Assembly: GCA_963575745.1 (NCBI GenBank)
Contig: CAUYUJ010020756.1
Coordinates: 47,501 to 111,500, forward strand
Direction of reading: 5' to 3'
Length of the DNA stretch: 64,000 nucleotides
Source of the DNA: Prorocentrum cordatum
Lineage: Eukaryota; Sar; Dinophyceae; Prorocentrales; Prorocentraceae
Position 1 is the first letter of the stretch. Every line of letters starts with the position of its first letter. This document shows, in pieces, positions 31,700-42,466 of this stretch. The notes under the pieces were generated by a model. That model had not been told where the DNA came from, did no database searches, and saw only the letters and a program-made list of their open reading frames with translations. The position numbers and the translations under genes were made by a program.

Positions 31700-32555
31700 C
31701 GCGAACAATACAAGAACCGCCACGCGCGCGCCGGCACATTGTAGGCTGCACCGATCAACGAAAAAGTAACGACCGCAATCCAACTTGGAAACCCAATCGG
31801 AAATCGCTAGAAAAGGTTCGCTTCTGTTCGCAGGCCAGCACGGGGACATTCCTAGTGCGGGCAAAACACAAACCGCCACGCGAACGCGCGCGCGGGCGAA
31901 TTGTAGACTGCACCAGTGGACGAAAACGTAACGACCGCATGCTAAGTGGGAAATCCCACTAGCAGGGCTAATGGTTCACTGTTAGTTCCCAGACCAGCAT
32001 GGCGACTTTCCTATGGCGGGCAACGCAGAAGCCGCCGCGCGCGCCCGCGCGCGTCGGCGCACTGTCGGCTGCACTAATCTACGAAAACGTAAAGACCACT
32101 TAAGTTTGGAACTCCATTCGGTGGCGACGTTCGTATTGCTGACAATGCAGAAACCCCCACGCGCACGTGTCGGCGCATTGTAGGCTGCCCCAATAGACGA
32201 AAGCGTAAAGACCGCATGCGAAGTTGGAAATTCAATCGGCAAGCGCTAAGGGTTCACGGCGGAGCCAAGGCCCGGAAGGCGATTTTCTCATTGCGGACAA
32301 AACAGAAACCGCCACGCGAACGCGCGCGTCGGCGTATTGCATGCTGCACCAGTGGGCGAAAACACAACGGACAGACCGCATGTTAAGTGGGAAATCCAAT
32401 CGGCAACGGCTGCGGGTCCACGCCGCGCGGGCGCGCGCGCGCGCGTCGGCGCGCTGTGGGCCGCGCCGATCGACGAAAACGTAAAGGCCGTATGTTACGT
32501 TGAACACTAGTCGGCAAACGCTGCGGGTTCACATGAGTTCGCAGGCCAGCATGGC
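31700..32555 (+). repeat. Satellite S1: ~160-bp unit with ~117-bp variants
   Basis: The landmark CGAAA(A)(A/C)GTAA(A/C)G(A/G)CC occurs at 31759, 31921, 32082, 32198, 32357 (variant) and 32474, giving spacings 162, 161, 116, 159 and 117 bp. Units also share CATGGCGACTTTCC, TTGTAGGCTGC and alternating CG runs. The short units lack a block of about 43 bp. The array runs directly into satellite S2. Confidence 0.85.
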
Positions 32556-35020
32556 GACTTTCCGATTGAGGGCCGCCGCGCGCGCGGCGGCCCACGCGCA
32601 TCTTGCGAGGCAAAAAAATAGCGTGCGCGAGGCGCGAAAGCCGCCGCGCGTGCCGCGGCCCACGCGCACCTTGCATGGACAAACACAACGCGCGAGTGTC
32701 CCAAGGGCCGCCGCGCGCGCGGCGGCCCACGCGCACGCGCGTATTGCGCAGGGGAACGAGAAAAAACAATGCGCGAGGCGCCAAGGGCAGCCGCGCGCGC
32801 GATGACCCGCGCGACTATTGCATGACAAACGCAATGCGCGAGAAAAGCCGCCGCGCGCATCTTACAATGATAAACGCAAAATGTGCGAGGGGCCCGGGCC
32901 ACCGCGCGAGCGATGGCCCACGCGCGTCTTGCATGGACAAACGCAGCGCGCGAGTGTCCCAAGGGCCGCCGCGCGCGAGGCGGCCCACGCGCATCCTGCA
33001 CGAACGCGCTCAATGCGCGAGGGGCCAGGGTCGCCGACCGAGCGATGGCCCACGCGCACCTTGTATGAACAAAACACAATGCACGAGTGTGCCATGGGCC
33101 GCCGCGCGCGCGGCGGCCCACGCGCATCTGATCCCGAAACGCACAGTGCGCGAGGGGCCAGGGCCGCCGCGCGCGCGGCGGCCCGCGCGCATCTCGCATT
33201 GAACATCACTGCGCGAGGGGCCAAGGCCGCCGCGCGCGCGGCTGCCCGCGCGCATCGTGCACGGCAAACGCAAGTCGCGCGAGGGCCAGGGCCGCCGCCC
33301 GTGCTGCGGCCCGCGCGCATCTTGCACGGCAAGACGCAATGCGTGAAAGCCAATGGGCTGCCGCGCGCGCGGCGGCCCGCGCACATCTTGAATGGAAGCA
33401 CACAGTGCGCAAATGGCAATGGGCCGCCGCGCAAAAGCTGCGGCCCACGCGCACCTTGCATGCACAAACGCAATGCGCGAGGGGCATCGGGCCGCCGTGC
33501 GCGCGTCGGCCCACGCGCATCTTGCATGGAAACGCACGCGCACACGCAATGCGCGAGGGGCCATCGGCCGCCGCGCGCGAGGCGGCCCCCGCGCATCATA
33601 TATAACAACAACGAACACCATGCAAGAGGGGCCAGGTCCGCCGCGCGCGCGGCGGCCCACGCGCGTCCTGCATGCGCAAATACCACGATGCGCAAATGGC
33701 AATGGGCCACCGCGCAAAAGCGGCGGCAAACGCGCATCTTATATGGAGCGAGCACAACGCGCGAGGTGCCATGGTCCGCCGCGCGCGAGCGGCGGCGAGC
33801 GGCGGCCCACGCGCATCTTGACTTGAACAAGCACAACGCGCGCGGGGCCGTGGGCCGCGGCGCGCGCGGCGGCCAACCCGCACCTTGCATGGGAAAACCC
33901 AATGCGTGAGGGGCACTGGGCTGCCGCGCGCACGCGGCGGCCCGCGCTCGTCTTGCATGGGAAAAACGCAATGCGCGAGGGGCCAGGGCCGCCGCGGGCG
34001 CGGCGAACCACGCGCATCTTATATGCAAAAAAAAACACGATGCGCGATGGCGCATCCTGCATGGAAACACAATGCGCGAGAGTCTATGGGCCGCCGCGCG
34101 CGCGGCGCCCCGCGCGCACCCTGCGTGGAAAACACAATGCGCGAGCGGCCAGGGCCGCCGCGCACGCGGCGGCACGCGCACATCATGTGAACGCAAAAAA
34201 AAACAGAATGCGCGCGCGAGGCGGCCTACATGCATTCTGTACGGAGCGACGCAACACAATGCGCGAGGGGCAGCGGGCGGCCGCGCGCGGCGGCCCCCGC
34301 GCATCCTGCGTGGAAAAACACAATGCACGAGCGTACCATGGGCCGCCGATCGCGCGGCGGCCCACACAGACACACACGCGCACACACACGCACACACACA
34401 CACCACACACACCACACAACACACACACGCACACACGCACGCGCACATCACGCACACGCGCACACACAACACACACGCACAGACGCACACACGCACACAC
34501 GCACACACGCACACACGCACACACGCACACACGCACACACGCACACACGCACACACGCACACGCACACACACGCACACACGCACACACGCACACACGCAC
34601 ACACGCACACACGCACACACGCACACACGCACACACGCACACACGCACACACGCACACACGCACACACGCACTGCGCGAGGGGTCATGGGCCGCCGCGCG
34701 GGCGACGGCCCACGTGCATCTCGCGTGGGAAAACACAGTGCGCGAGGGCGCCGGGCCGCCGCGCGCGCGGCGCGCACGCGCGCATCCTGCATGGGCAACA
34801 AAGAAACCGCGCGAAGGGCCAGGGCCGCCGCGCGCGCGGCGGCCCACGCGCACCTTGCACAGGAAAAGCCATGCGCGAGGGGCCGTGGGCCGCCGCGCGA
34901 GCGGCCCGCATCTTGCAAGGAACGAACGCAATGCGCGAGGTGCCAGGACCGCAGCGCGCGCGGCGGCCCTGGCACACTGCGCGGGAAAGCGTAACACTGC
35001 GTGAGGGCAAAGGCCGCTGC
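32556..35020 (+). repeat. Satellite S2: ~67-bp GC hairpin unit, about 35 copies
   Basis: Each unit holds the near-perfect palindrome GGCCGCCGCGCGCGCGGCGG(CC), followed by CACGCGCATCTTGCATGG, a short A-rich stretch and AATGCGCGAGGGGCC. CGCGCAT and ATGCGCG within the unit are also complementary, so every unit can fold into two stems. Measured spacings are 65-68 bp. The array has few stops in any frame (up to 711 codons open on the minus strand), which reflects composition rather than coding. Confidence 0.9.
34366..34675 (+). repeat. (ACACACGC)n microsatellite inside satellite S2
   Basis: About 300 bp of an 8-bp repeat, nearly perfect from 34480 on, interrupting the S2 array. Alternating purine-pyrimidine sequence with Z-DNA potential. 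Confidence 0.95.
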
Positions 35021-36738
35021 GCGCGCGGCCGCCATGGCCGATGCTGCGTGTGAGGTGCCCGCGCGCACACTGGTCCAGTCAGGGCGAGAACGATTTATTC
35101 GCCGACCGGAACAATCTGTACATCTGCGCGCCAGAATTTCGAATGCATAACCCAATGCGTGCGCGTGCGGTTATGTTTACACTGCATGCGCATGCGCGCT
35201 CTCCGTCGGATATTTTTCGAGGGGGACAAGTGCAACAATAGACAAACGCCGGCGCATTTATGGCGCTCGGGATCCGGGGGGGCGGAGGGGGGCCATCATT
35301 TTTCAGCAGGTTTTGGACATTGCCCGCCAGCGAAGGCGGCAACGAAACTGATGATGAAAATGTGATTCCCCTCATATGTCCGTCAGCGCGCAGCCAATCC
35401 CTGCGCGCCGAAAAATGGGCAGCGGCACTGCGAAAAATCGGAGAGGTGGGGGGGTCATCCAAAAGAGCCCGCGACCAGTCGCGCATGCTGCCTTGTCACC
35501 CCTTTTGCCGACGCAGCACGGACGCGCACGGCGCTGTCATTGTTCACTTCGGGCTTCCCTGGCCAATCCAAGTCCGGGCAAGGTTTGCAAGATTCTGCAA
35601 TGTCATGCAAGATCCTGCGCCCTAGCCCGGGTCGGCGCGCCCCTGGCCCTGCGAAATCTCGCAAGTTCCACCGCTCTGGCTGGCACCCATTTGCAAGGGC
35701 CCCGGCCTCGAGGCCCCTGACCCACTTCGGGGGCGTCCAGGAGGGGGCGGGGGGGCGCAAATCATGGCTTGCGGCGCGCGCGCGGCCCAGCCCGAGGGGG
35801 GGGGCGGGGGCGCGTTGAAATAACTAGGAAGAGACGCTATGAGATCTGGGGAGATATCATGGCCCACGCCATGATCCCCCCCCCCCCCCTAGTCCTCGCC
35901 TCCCCCTCTTCGCCGCCCCTTGATTCAAAACTCCCACCCCCCTCTCTCCCGCTGCCGTCCGCCCGGTGCTCGCGGCGCGCCGCGAGAGGCCCGCCCCCCT
36001 TCGGGCAAGCGCCGCGCGGCTCGCCCAGTGCCCGAGCGCCAAGGCTGCCAGCGCCGGCGGGGGGGTGGGCGAGGGGGGGGAGGGAGGGGGGAGGAGGTTG
36101 GATGGGGGAGGGGGGGGGGAGGAGGACGACGACGACGACGCGGGGGAGGAGACAGACAGGCAGGCATGCCCATGGGATCCTTCGTCAGCTTAGCCGCGAA
36201 ACACACGGCAAAACATACAAGCTCGGGTTCTGAGGGGCGAATCTGTTCGCCGTTTTGACTGCGCGCGAGCCGTGCGCGCGCCGCGGCGTAGCCGCGCCGA
36301 ACAGGGGGGGGGGGGGCGCCAACGCGGTGGAGCCACAAGGGCCAGGACCCACCTTGCTAGCCTCTCCACCCCTCAATCAGGCGCCGCTGCCTCGCGCGCC
36401 GTTCCGAGAAGAGGCGCCCCCCCCCGACTGAGGCATTCGGCCTCGATGGGGGGCCTCCGATGGGGGCCGGGAACTACCTTTCCCGCGAGAACCCCGACCG
36501 CGCCCACGGGGCGCCTGTCTGGAGAGAGCAATCGTCGGAACAAACGTCGGACGGGGGGGTCTAAGCGGGATATGGCCATCAGCTTGTAAATCCCTGAAAC
36601 GTCCGCTCACAGACCAATCGAACCCCGTCGACGAAACCAAATTAGACCGAGCCGCAGGCGCCTCCGTTTCACTCACCCAGTTACGTGCCTGAAGTGTGGT
36701 CTGCCCAAGTTTTCGATGCTCCGCCTCACTTTCGCCAG
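35021..36738. other. 1.7-kb non-coding region
   Basis: 35857-35876 is a small hairpin (ATCATGGC..GCCATGAT). 36125-36142 is (ACG)n. G and C homopolymers are frequent. The 36380-36735 part may be 3' flank of LINE-3. No gene recognised. Confidence 0.45.
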
Positions 36739-37775
36739 TCAGACCGTTGTCAGCTCGGCTGCTCGGAATCTTCCTGACGCGTCGTTGATCACCGTCGATA
36801 GCTGCCGATGCTGGGGGCCTGAAGGAGCCGCCCCCACCTTGTTCACCGCCTTCGCGTCCAGCATCGCCTCCTCTAGGAGCACCGCCAGCTTGGGGCCGTG
36901 CGCGTGAGTCACCTCGATCGCATAGATGACAAGACCCCCGTCCGAGCCCGTCGTCACCTGCTGTGGCTGGTCGCCCTTGCCCTTGTGGGCCTTTCGCCGA
37001 AAGTGCGGCGCCAACGCAGCGATCTGCTGCAGGGAGAGGGCCATGACAGCGACTTTCCACATGCTGGCGACGCCGTCCGTCACCTCTTTCTTGCTGAGAT
37101 TCCCGTCCGTGCCCCGCCACTTCATGGGCGCCGCGAACACTGCCGCGCGCGAGGGCCCCCCTGCTCTCGATGTCGACCTGCCCTACTGCCTTTACCATCT
37201 CGCGCAACACATTGTACTCCTTGCCCGCGGCCTCTTGCAGCTCGGACAGGCCGCTTGTTGTTCGCCTCGAACTTTTTGGGCGCGACAGCGGCCAGGTCCT
37301 GGATCTCTCGGGAATCCGCCAACGCGAGGCGCCCCACGATCATCTCCACTTCCGTCTGTGGCGCAGGCCGCGCTGGTGCGCCCCGCAGGGCCATGCCGCT
37401 GCTGCCTCCGACGGTCCGCCCGAGGGCGGGGACGATGAGGCAATGCCTCCCGAGGAGGATGCTGAACCATGTGGCTACAGAGATGATCCAAATCAACTGC
37501 TCGACCCCGCGCAGTCGACATTGCAGGGCATCAGGAGGTGCAAGAGCATGGAACTTCCGAGCCCCATCAAAAATACTATAGGCCCGAACCAAAGACCGAG
37601 CTAGATGACGGCCCGCCACCACTCTAGAACCGAGAACCGTAAGGCAAACCACGAACGCGTTCGTAAGATATAACACGTGTCCCGCATTTCGGACGTGATG
37701 TTTAGCTCGAAGGTGGTTGAGGATATCACGTTCAGTACGGAATACAGCCTCACATGTTTTACCATCTTCTTCCAC
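36739..37775 (-). pseudogene. LINE-3 ORF2 C-terminal tail with finger-like motifs
   Basis: Reads EAVFRTERDILNHLRAKHHV, a C2H2-type remnant (H-x3-H side clear), then LYLTNAFVVCLTVLGSRVVA, GRHLARSLVRAYSIFD. Such tails follow the RT in several LINE clades, where they help bind nucleic acid. Downstream pieces in other frames are TEVEMIVGRLALADSREIQD, then MKWRGTDGNLSKKEVTDGVA, SMWKVAVMALSLQQIAALAP and GGLVIYAIEVTHAHGPKLAV. At least two frame changes are required. Assignment of the last block (36739-37140) to the LINE rests on position and on resemblance in residue pattern. Confidence 0.55.
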
Positions 37776-37835
37776 CCATTCACACTTCCATGCCCGCGGG
37801 GCCCCTGGAGCAGTCGGAACAGGAGCCTCAGGGGA

Positions 37836-38538
37836 CTAGTAGTCTGGAGGAGGCATTTGGGGACGAAGCTGGGCAGATCGGATCACGGAGCAATCAATGC
37901 TGATAAAGTTAGGCGCCAACTCGGGGCCCGCGAACCTGCGGGGGCACTCCGAGAGCTCTTCCATGACGAGGGCCTCCCCCCCAAGAATCTTCCAAGCCTC
38001 TTGCAAGTCCCCCTGAAGACGCCGAGCCCATGGGGGCGCATGCTTCGTCAAGCGGTCAAGGAGCACCGTCTTGTTTCCGTCGAGCTCCAGCGCAAGCAAA
38101 CGGCGAAATCGTGCACGCAAGCTGCTGATGGCTGTCAGGAAAGCACGCCGCCTGCTGGTGCCAGCTCAAGCGCTGCACGACCAATTCTTTCGCGAGTGGC
38201 ACCAGTCTCCAGCACCGGAGCACCTGATCATTCGACCACGCAGTCGCGTGCTCGCCCTCGTGAGGCGCGCCCCGACCTTGCAGCGGCACTCGGCAAAGAC
38301 GAGCCAGATGAGCGTTCATGTCCTTGTACTCTTGAGGAGTAACCATCATTGCCTCCAGACCACTCACTAAAGCATTCTGAACGAGCCCGATCAGGATTGT
38401 CCTAGTCCACCTCCAAGAACACTTCAGAGCCCAGAACCCTCCCATCGAGTAGAACCCAGCCGGCACCGCTTCTTTACGACGAGCCACTTCAGGCCCTGTA
38501 ATCCTAGACAACCATGAGGCCCCGAATACCGAGTGCAT
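37836..38538 (-). pseudogene. LINE-3 ORF2, post-RT region
   Basis: Minus-strand reading TRTILIGLVQNALVSGLEAM, MVTPQEYKDMNAHLARLCRV, CWRLVPLAKELVVQRLSWHQ and QAACFPDSHQQ matches the pattern of the thumb/post-RT segment of dinoflagellate LINE proteins as I know them (a helix after SGLEA, then WRLxPxxxELxVRRLxWxQ). A frame change lies near 38115, where the text becomes MRARFRRLLALELDGNKTVL. The identification is from pattern memory, not alignment. Confidence 0.6.
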
Positions 38539-38639
38539 TCATGAAGTTCTCCTCCGAGGGTGGAGGCGGCGTGGCGGCGAAACAAGCGTTTGACCTTTTA
38601 GGCCCCCTTCTCCCGAGGCGTGGAACAGCGCCGCTCGTT

Positions 38640-39260
38640 TGCTTCGATTTGCTCCAACCCCCACCTCGTCCAGCTCCCCCTCCAGAATCTCATGTGAGCC
38701 ATGCGTCCATCTCAAGAACTCCGAAATCCTCTGGAACCGACACTCAACTATAAAATGCCAGATGTGGTCTGCGCACTGCGGAGGCTGAGGTTTGCTTTCG
38801 TTTCCATCCGCTCAGCCGTGAGCGCCCGAGGCGTGCAATGAGCTTCCCGAGACTTCCAAGAACAGATAGGCCTGCTGAAGGTACCCCTGAACAGCGAGAC
38901 CACGAAGGGGCCCCCCATTGTGCCCCCCTCTCCTGGTTGAAGCCACAGCGGGGGCCCCTCCGCGGCGCGCAAACAAATCCGTGATTCCCTATATGCATAT
39001 TCGCTGTCTCGTCTAGCTGCGAGTGGCGGCCTGACGCGAAGGCGCTGCTCATGTCCTTGAGACTCGCCGAGAAGGTGCGGCCCGAATGACGAAGACGCCA
39101 GGCCATCACCTGAGCTGTCACGATCGCCCATTCACGTCGGCGGTGTTTGATAAATCCATAGTCCGCGATGTCGCTGGCACAATCAGGATCTGCGCATAGA
39201 ATCACTTGCCCATGGGGTCGAGGACGTGAACTACCCGCTTCCCTTTCTCTCCTAGAGCAC
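38640..39260 (-). pseudogene. LINE-3 reverse transcriptase core, broken
   Basis: Pieces in order: VVHVLDPMGK, DYGFIKHRRREWAIVTAQVM, AWRLRHSGRTFSASLKDMSS, AFASGRHSQ (block A, with the Asp of KDMSSAF), then in another frame GGTMGGPFVVSLFRGTF (block B) and in the third frame QCADHIWHFIVE, possibly the decayed block C (ADD read as ADH). At least two frameshifts. It cannot encode an active enzyme. Confidence 0.6.
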
Positions 39261-39507
39261 CACTCTTGCGTAGTCTGACTGCAGAGCTGTGGTGTCAGTG
39301 GCTGGGGGTACGCGTCGCCCTTCTGATCGTCCGAAAGCCCCCCAGCCTCGCCTCCGCGAAGGTCGCCATGCCAGGATTTCCTGCGTCAGCTCCGACTCCC
39401 AATCGTCCTCGCACGTATCGTTTATCAGGCTGGAAGCAGGACTGCCAAATATCGACTAGTGGTGCACGCTCAGGTACCGCGCGGCGTCGGCTCGCCTTCT
39501 GCACCAT

Positions 39508-39740
39508 GCCTCCGCTTCTTCCTACTGCTTGCCACGCCTCTAGCCGCTCTGCCCATGAAGGTTGGGCCACCCAGACGGCCCTGCCGCCCCTCTTCTTTGG
39601 GCCGAATCTGCGCCGTCCCGCCTCGCGGGAGAGACGCATCGCCAGCGCGAGCTTCCTGGACCTCCAGGCCGTCTCGATCTCCTCCTCCATGTATCTCCGC
39701 TTGGCTGCCCGTTCCTTTTGCCGCTGCCGGTGAAGGCCAC
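39508..39740 (+). repeat. Direct duplication, copy 1 (~232 bp)
   Basis: Starts GCCTCCGCTTCTTCCTACTG; about 94% identical by eye to 39858-40090, same orientation, 350 bp apart. It lies in the LINE-3 linker. Confidence 0.9.
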
Positions 39741-39857
39741 CGCCCACGAGGCCCTCTTGACGTCCGCCCGAGCGCGCTCATCCATCTCCACCGTCAGATT
39801 GGGCAGCCCCTCCGTCGTCTGGGTGAGCTCTGGTGGGTCCACTTCCGTCGCCGACAT

Positions 39858-40090
39858 GCCTCCGCTTCTCCCTACTGCCTGCCACGCCTCTAGACACTCT
39901 GCCCGTGAAGGTTGGGCCACGCTGATGGCCCTGCCGCCCCTCTTCTTCGGGCCGAATCTGCGCCGTCCCGCCTCGCGGGAGAGACGCATCGCCAGCGCGA
40001 GCTTCCTGGGCCTCCAGGCCGTCTCGATCTCCTCCTCCATGTATCTCCGCTTGGCTGCCCGTTCCTGACGCCGCCGCCGGTGAAGGCGAC
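39858..40090 (+). repeat. Direct duplication, copy 2 (~232 bp)
   Basis: Starts GCCTCCGCTTCTCCCTACTG; the partner of 39508-39740. Confidence 0.9.
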
Positions 40091-40130
40091 GGGTGACCTC
40101 CTTTAGTTCGGGCTCAACCTGGCCGGGAGA

Positions 40131-41150
40131 GGGTCACGCCGTAGTTGATTCTCCCGAGACAGTGCCATTCTGCGCCGAAAGAGAACCCATTGCTGCCCGT
40201 TGCCCGGCTCGCCTTCGAATTGATTCACGTCGAAGTGCCGCGTCTCCCTGCTACTGAGGCTGCCTGCCAGGTCGGAAGAGCTGCTGTCCCGCCTTAACGC
40301 AAGCACCCGATTCACATAGTCGAAGAACACATCGGGATTCCCCCTGCGAAACATATCTGCCCACTGTGAGTCCTCCGCCTGCAATCGTTCTTCGGCCGCC
40401 AGCAAGCAGTCCCGCTTCAAGCCCCCCCCCCCCCTTGCATTGCATCCGCAATCTTGCCCCTGTCCCACTCCGCGCGAGGGGCCCGCTGGATCTGCCCAAC
40501 ATATCCTGGAATACCAATCTGCAACACGATTGGGATGTGATCCTGCGGGGGCGGGCCCCTGAACGCCTGAAGTTGCGCTCCCAGCCCTCGTGGAGCGTGG
40601 CGGCATTCGGCCTCGTCCGCCGTGTGCGTCGGGAAAAGCATAAAGTAAATCATGGAACTGCCTCCCTTCGATCTGAAGTGTGTTGGACAGAACCCAGGTC
40701 TAGCATTCGCCGCCATCTAGAAGTGTTTTGATGCTTGAGACCTCGCCGTCTCGCCCCCCCCCCCCCCCCCCGAATCTCCGAGCCTCTCCCGCGGCCGCCG
40801 TCTCTGCAACCCGACTCAAGCATATGCCGTCGTTCGCGCTCGCGCACACCGCGGGGCGCCGGCGGGCGGGCAGGCTGCCAATGACATCGCCCAGCCACTT
40901 GCCGCGGATACACGTCGTCTCCAGGTAGAAAGGCACCTCCTCTGCCCGCCTCAGCTGGGGCGGGAAGTACAAGACCACCAAACAGATGTCCTGACAGTTG
41001 CGCTTCGCTCGTGCCGCCAATGATCTCCCCCCCGCCCCGTCTGACTCGCCCGCGCTCTCGCGATGTCGCTGAGGCGATGCGCCCGATGCAATATGACAAC
41101 ACAACCTGTACTGCTGCTAGTGTAGCGCCCAGGACTGTATTCACTCCCTA
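40131..41150 (-). pseudogene. LINE-3 endonuclease domain, broken
   Basis: Minus-strand pieces: QDICLVVLYFPPQLRRAEEV, KWLGDVIGSLPARRRPAVCA, SANDGICLSRVAE (consensus DxNDG, Asp replaced), then in another frame PTHFRSKGGSSMIYFML (consensus GSSxIDY; the Asp codon is missing) and PPPQDHIPIVLQIGI (SDHxP degraded to QDHIP). The order and spacing fit an APE-like endonuclease. The N-terminal Glu motif could not be found in 41150-41790, where translations are poor. Poly-C and poly-G runs coincide with several frame changes. Confidence 0.55.
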
Positions 41151-42180
41151 TGACCAGTTCTTCTGCTTTCCGGTCACGCGCTTGAATGCCCCCCCAGGAC
41201 AATGGAGACGAACGACCTGCGCGCCGACGCAATTTCCTCTACGCGGTCGCCGCGGGCGCTCTGAGGATCCCAGCCGAGTAACCTCGCACCTCCCAGCCGC
41301 GGCTCGCGACGCGCCGATGGGGCGGATGCGAGGGGGCCCCCAGCTGCAGCTGCTCCGACAAAGTCTGGCCTGCCGCCGGCAAAAACCGCTCGAGCAACCG
41401 CGGCAGCTCGAGGGGGGGGGGGGGGGGGAGGATGAGGAAGAAACGATTTCCTGCGCCCCCCGCAGGGGGCGGCAGTAGTCCGCCGCAGGCGTTTTCGATA
41501 GATGTGGCGCGGTGTTGCGTCTCTGCCCTGGGTCTCGAAATGATCTCCAAACTGTTCTTGTATGATCGTCGGCGTGCGTTCTTGCGCCGCTCGGCCCATT
41601 TGCGGTTTTTCCCAGGGCGCCCCAAGGGTGGCGGAAGCGGCCGCAAGGCCTCTCCAATCCAATACTTGCACGGATGGCGAACGAATGGTTTTCAACGTGG
41701 GGCTCGCGCCTTGGTGCCGCGCACGCCCGCGCGAACGAGGATGTAGGGCGTCTCCTTTTCAAAGAAGAGCTTTCGCCCAAATGTTTCCTCAACGTTCAAT
41801 GCCTCTGGCGCAGGGTTATGCAAGAGCTGCCGAACTTGAGGGCGGTTCTTTTCAAAACGGTGCTGTCGCTGGGCATTTCCTTTGAAATTTCTAAGCCGAA
41901 ACTTTCGGATTCCCTATAGCTCGTAAGATGAAAGACGTCTTCCTTCAAAACGAAACTCCCACTTGAAATTGTGGGCCCAATGGGGCGGTCGTCTTCCGAT
42001 AGGGTCGCTTCGCGCAGTTTGACGTCGTTCGCGCACGGGCCAATGATTCTTGGCAAGGGCTCGCGAGGGGAGGGCGTGTTGCAGCGTCGTCGAGGCACTT
42101 GGGTTTACGCAGGTCCCTCTCCTCATCCTCCTCCTCTTCCTCCTCCTCCTGGGCTCAAATGGCTCGTCGCCCGTGATAGG

Positions 42181-42234
42181 TGTGTGTATATGTGTGTATA
42201 TATATATATCAGTTCAGTTCAGTTCAGTTCAGCA
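42181..42234 (-). repeat. (CA)(TA)(TGAAC)n tail at the LINE-2 3' end
   Basis: On the minus strand this reads (TGAAC)4-5, then (TA)n, then (CA)n. It probably marks the 3' terminus of LINE-2; tails made of short repeats are common for LINEs. Confidence 0.6.
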
Positions 42235-42378
42235 TGCGCGCCGGCCCCGGCGGAGCGGCCCCCCGAGGGGCAGGCGGGACATAAGTGCACAACGCGCGTG
42301 GAAGACTGCGCGCGCGGACAGAAGATGCACGCGGCAACTGATCAGACTAAACCAGGAGAAGGAGGAGGACGAGGAGGA

Positions 42379-42384
<6 letters not shown>

Positions 42385-42449
<65 letters not shown>
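42385..42449 (+). repeat. (GA)n microsatellite
   Basis: About 64 bp of GA dinucleotides in the 3' UTR of LINE-2 (CT on its sense strand). Confidence 0.95.
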
Positions 42450-42452
<3 letters not shown>

Positions 42453-42466
42453 AGAGGCTGCACGAC

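Larger units (their letters stand above)
39270..40130 (-). pseudogene. LINE-3 basic linker between endonuclease and RT, with duplication
   Basis: The minus strand encodes AAKRRYMEEEIETAWR(S/P)RK, LALAMRLSREAGRRRFGPKK and RGGRA twice, at about 39740-39510 and 40090-39860, separated by a 117-bp unique segment (TQTTEGLPNLTVEMDERARA). The Arg-rich LALAMRLSREAG..GPKKR pattern is typical of the region preceding the RT in this LINE type. The upstream copy continues LEAWQAVGRSGGMSATEVDP. Confidence 0.6.
36739..41790 (-). mobile_element. LINE-3: decayed non-LTR retrotransposon with zinc-finger-like tail
   Basis: Fragments appear in the right order on the minus strand for a single element: endonuclease (about 41150-40420), basic linker with an internal duplication (40130-39270), reverse transcriptase (39260-38640), then a long C-terminal region with finger-like motifs (38538-36739). 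Nearly every domain needs one or more frame changes. The 5' boundary is uncertain; it lies just downstream of the 3' end of LINE-2, so the two are head-to-tail. Confidence 0.65.

Noticed and set aside
32862-34997. 711-codon open frame on the minus strand
   Set aside because: It reads through satellite S2 and its ACACACGC insert; other frames are also open and the translation is a tandem [10 protein letters not shown]-like repeat.
42150-42172. Possible spliced-leader relic at the 5' side of LINE-3
   Set aside because: AGCCATTT plus scattered matches, only about 13 of 22 positions and wrong at the 5' end.
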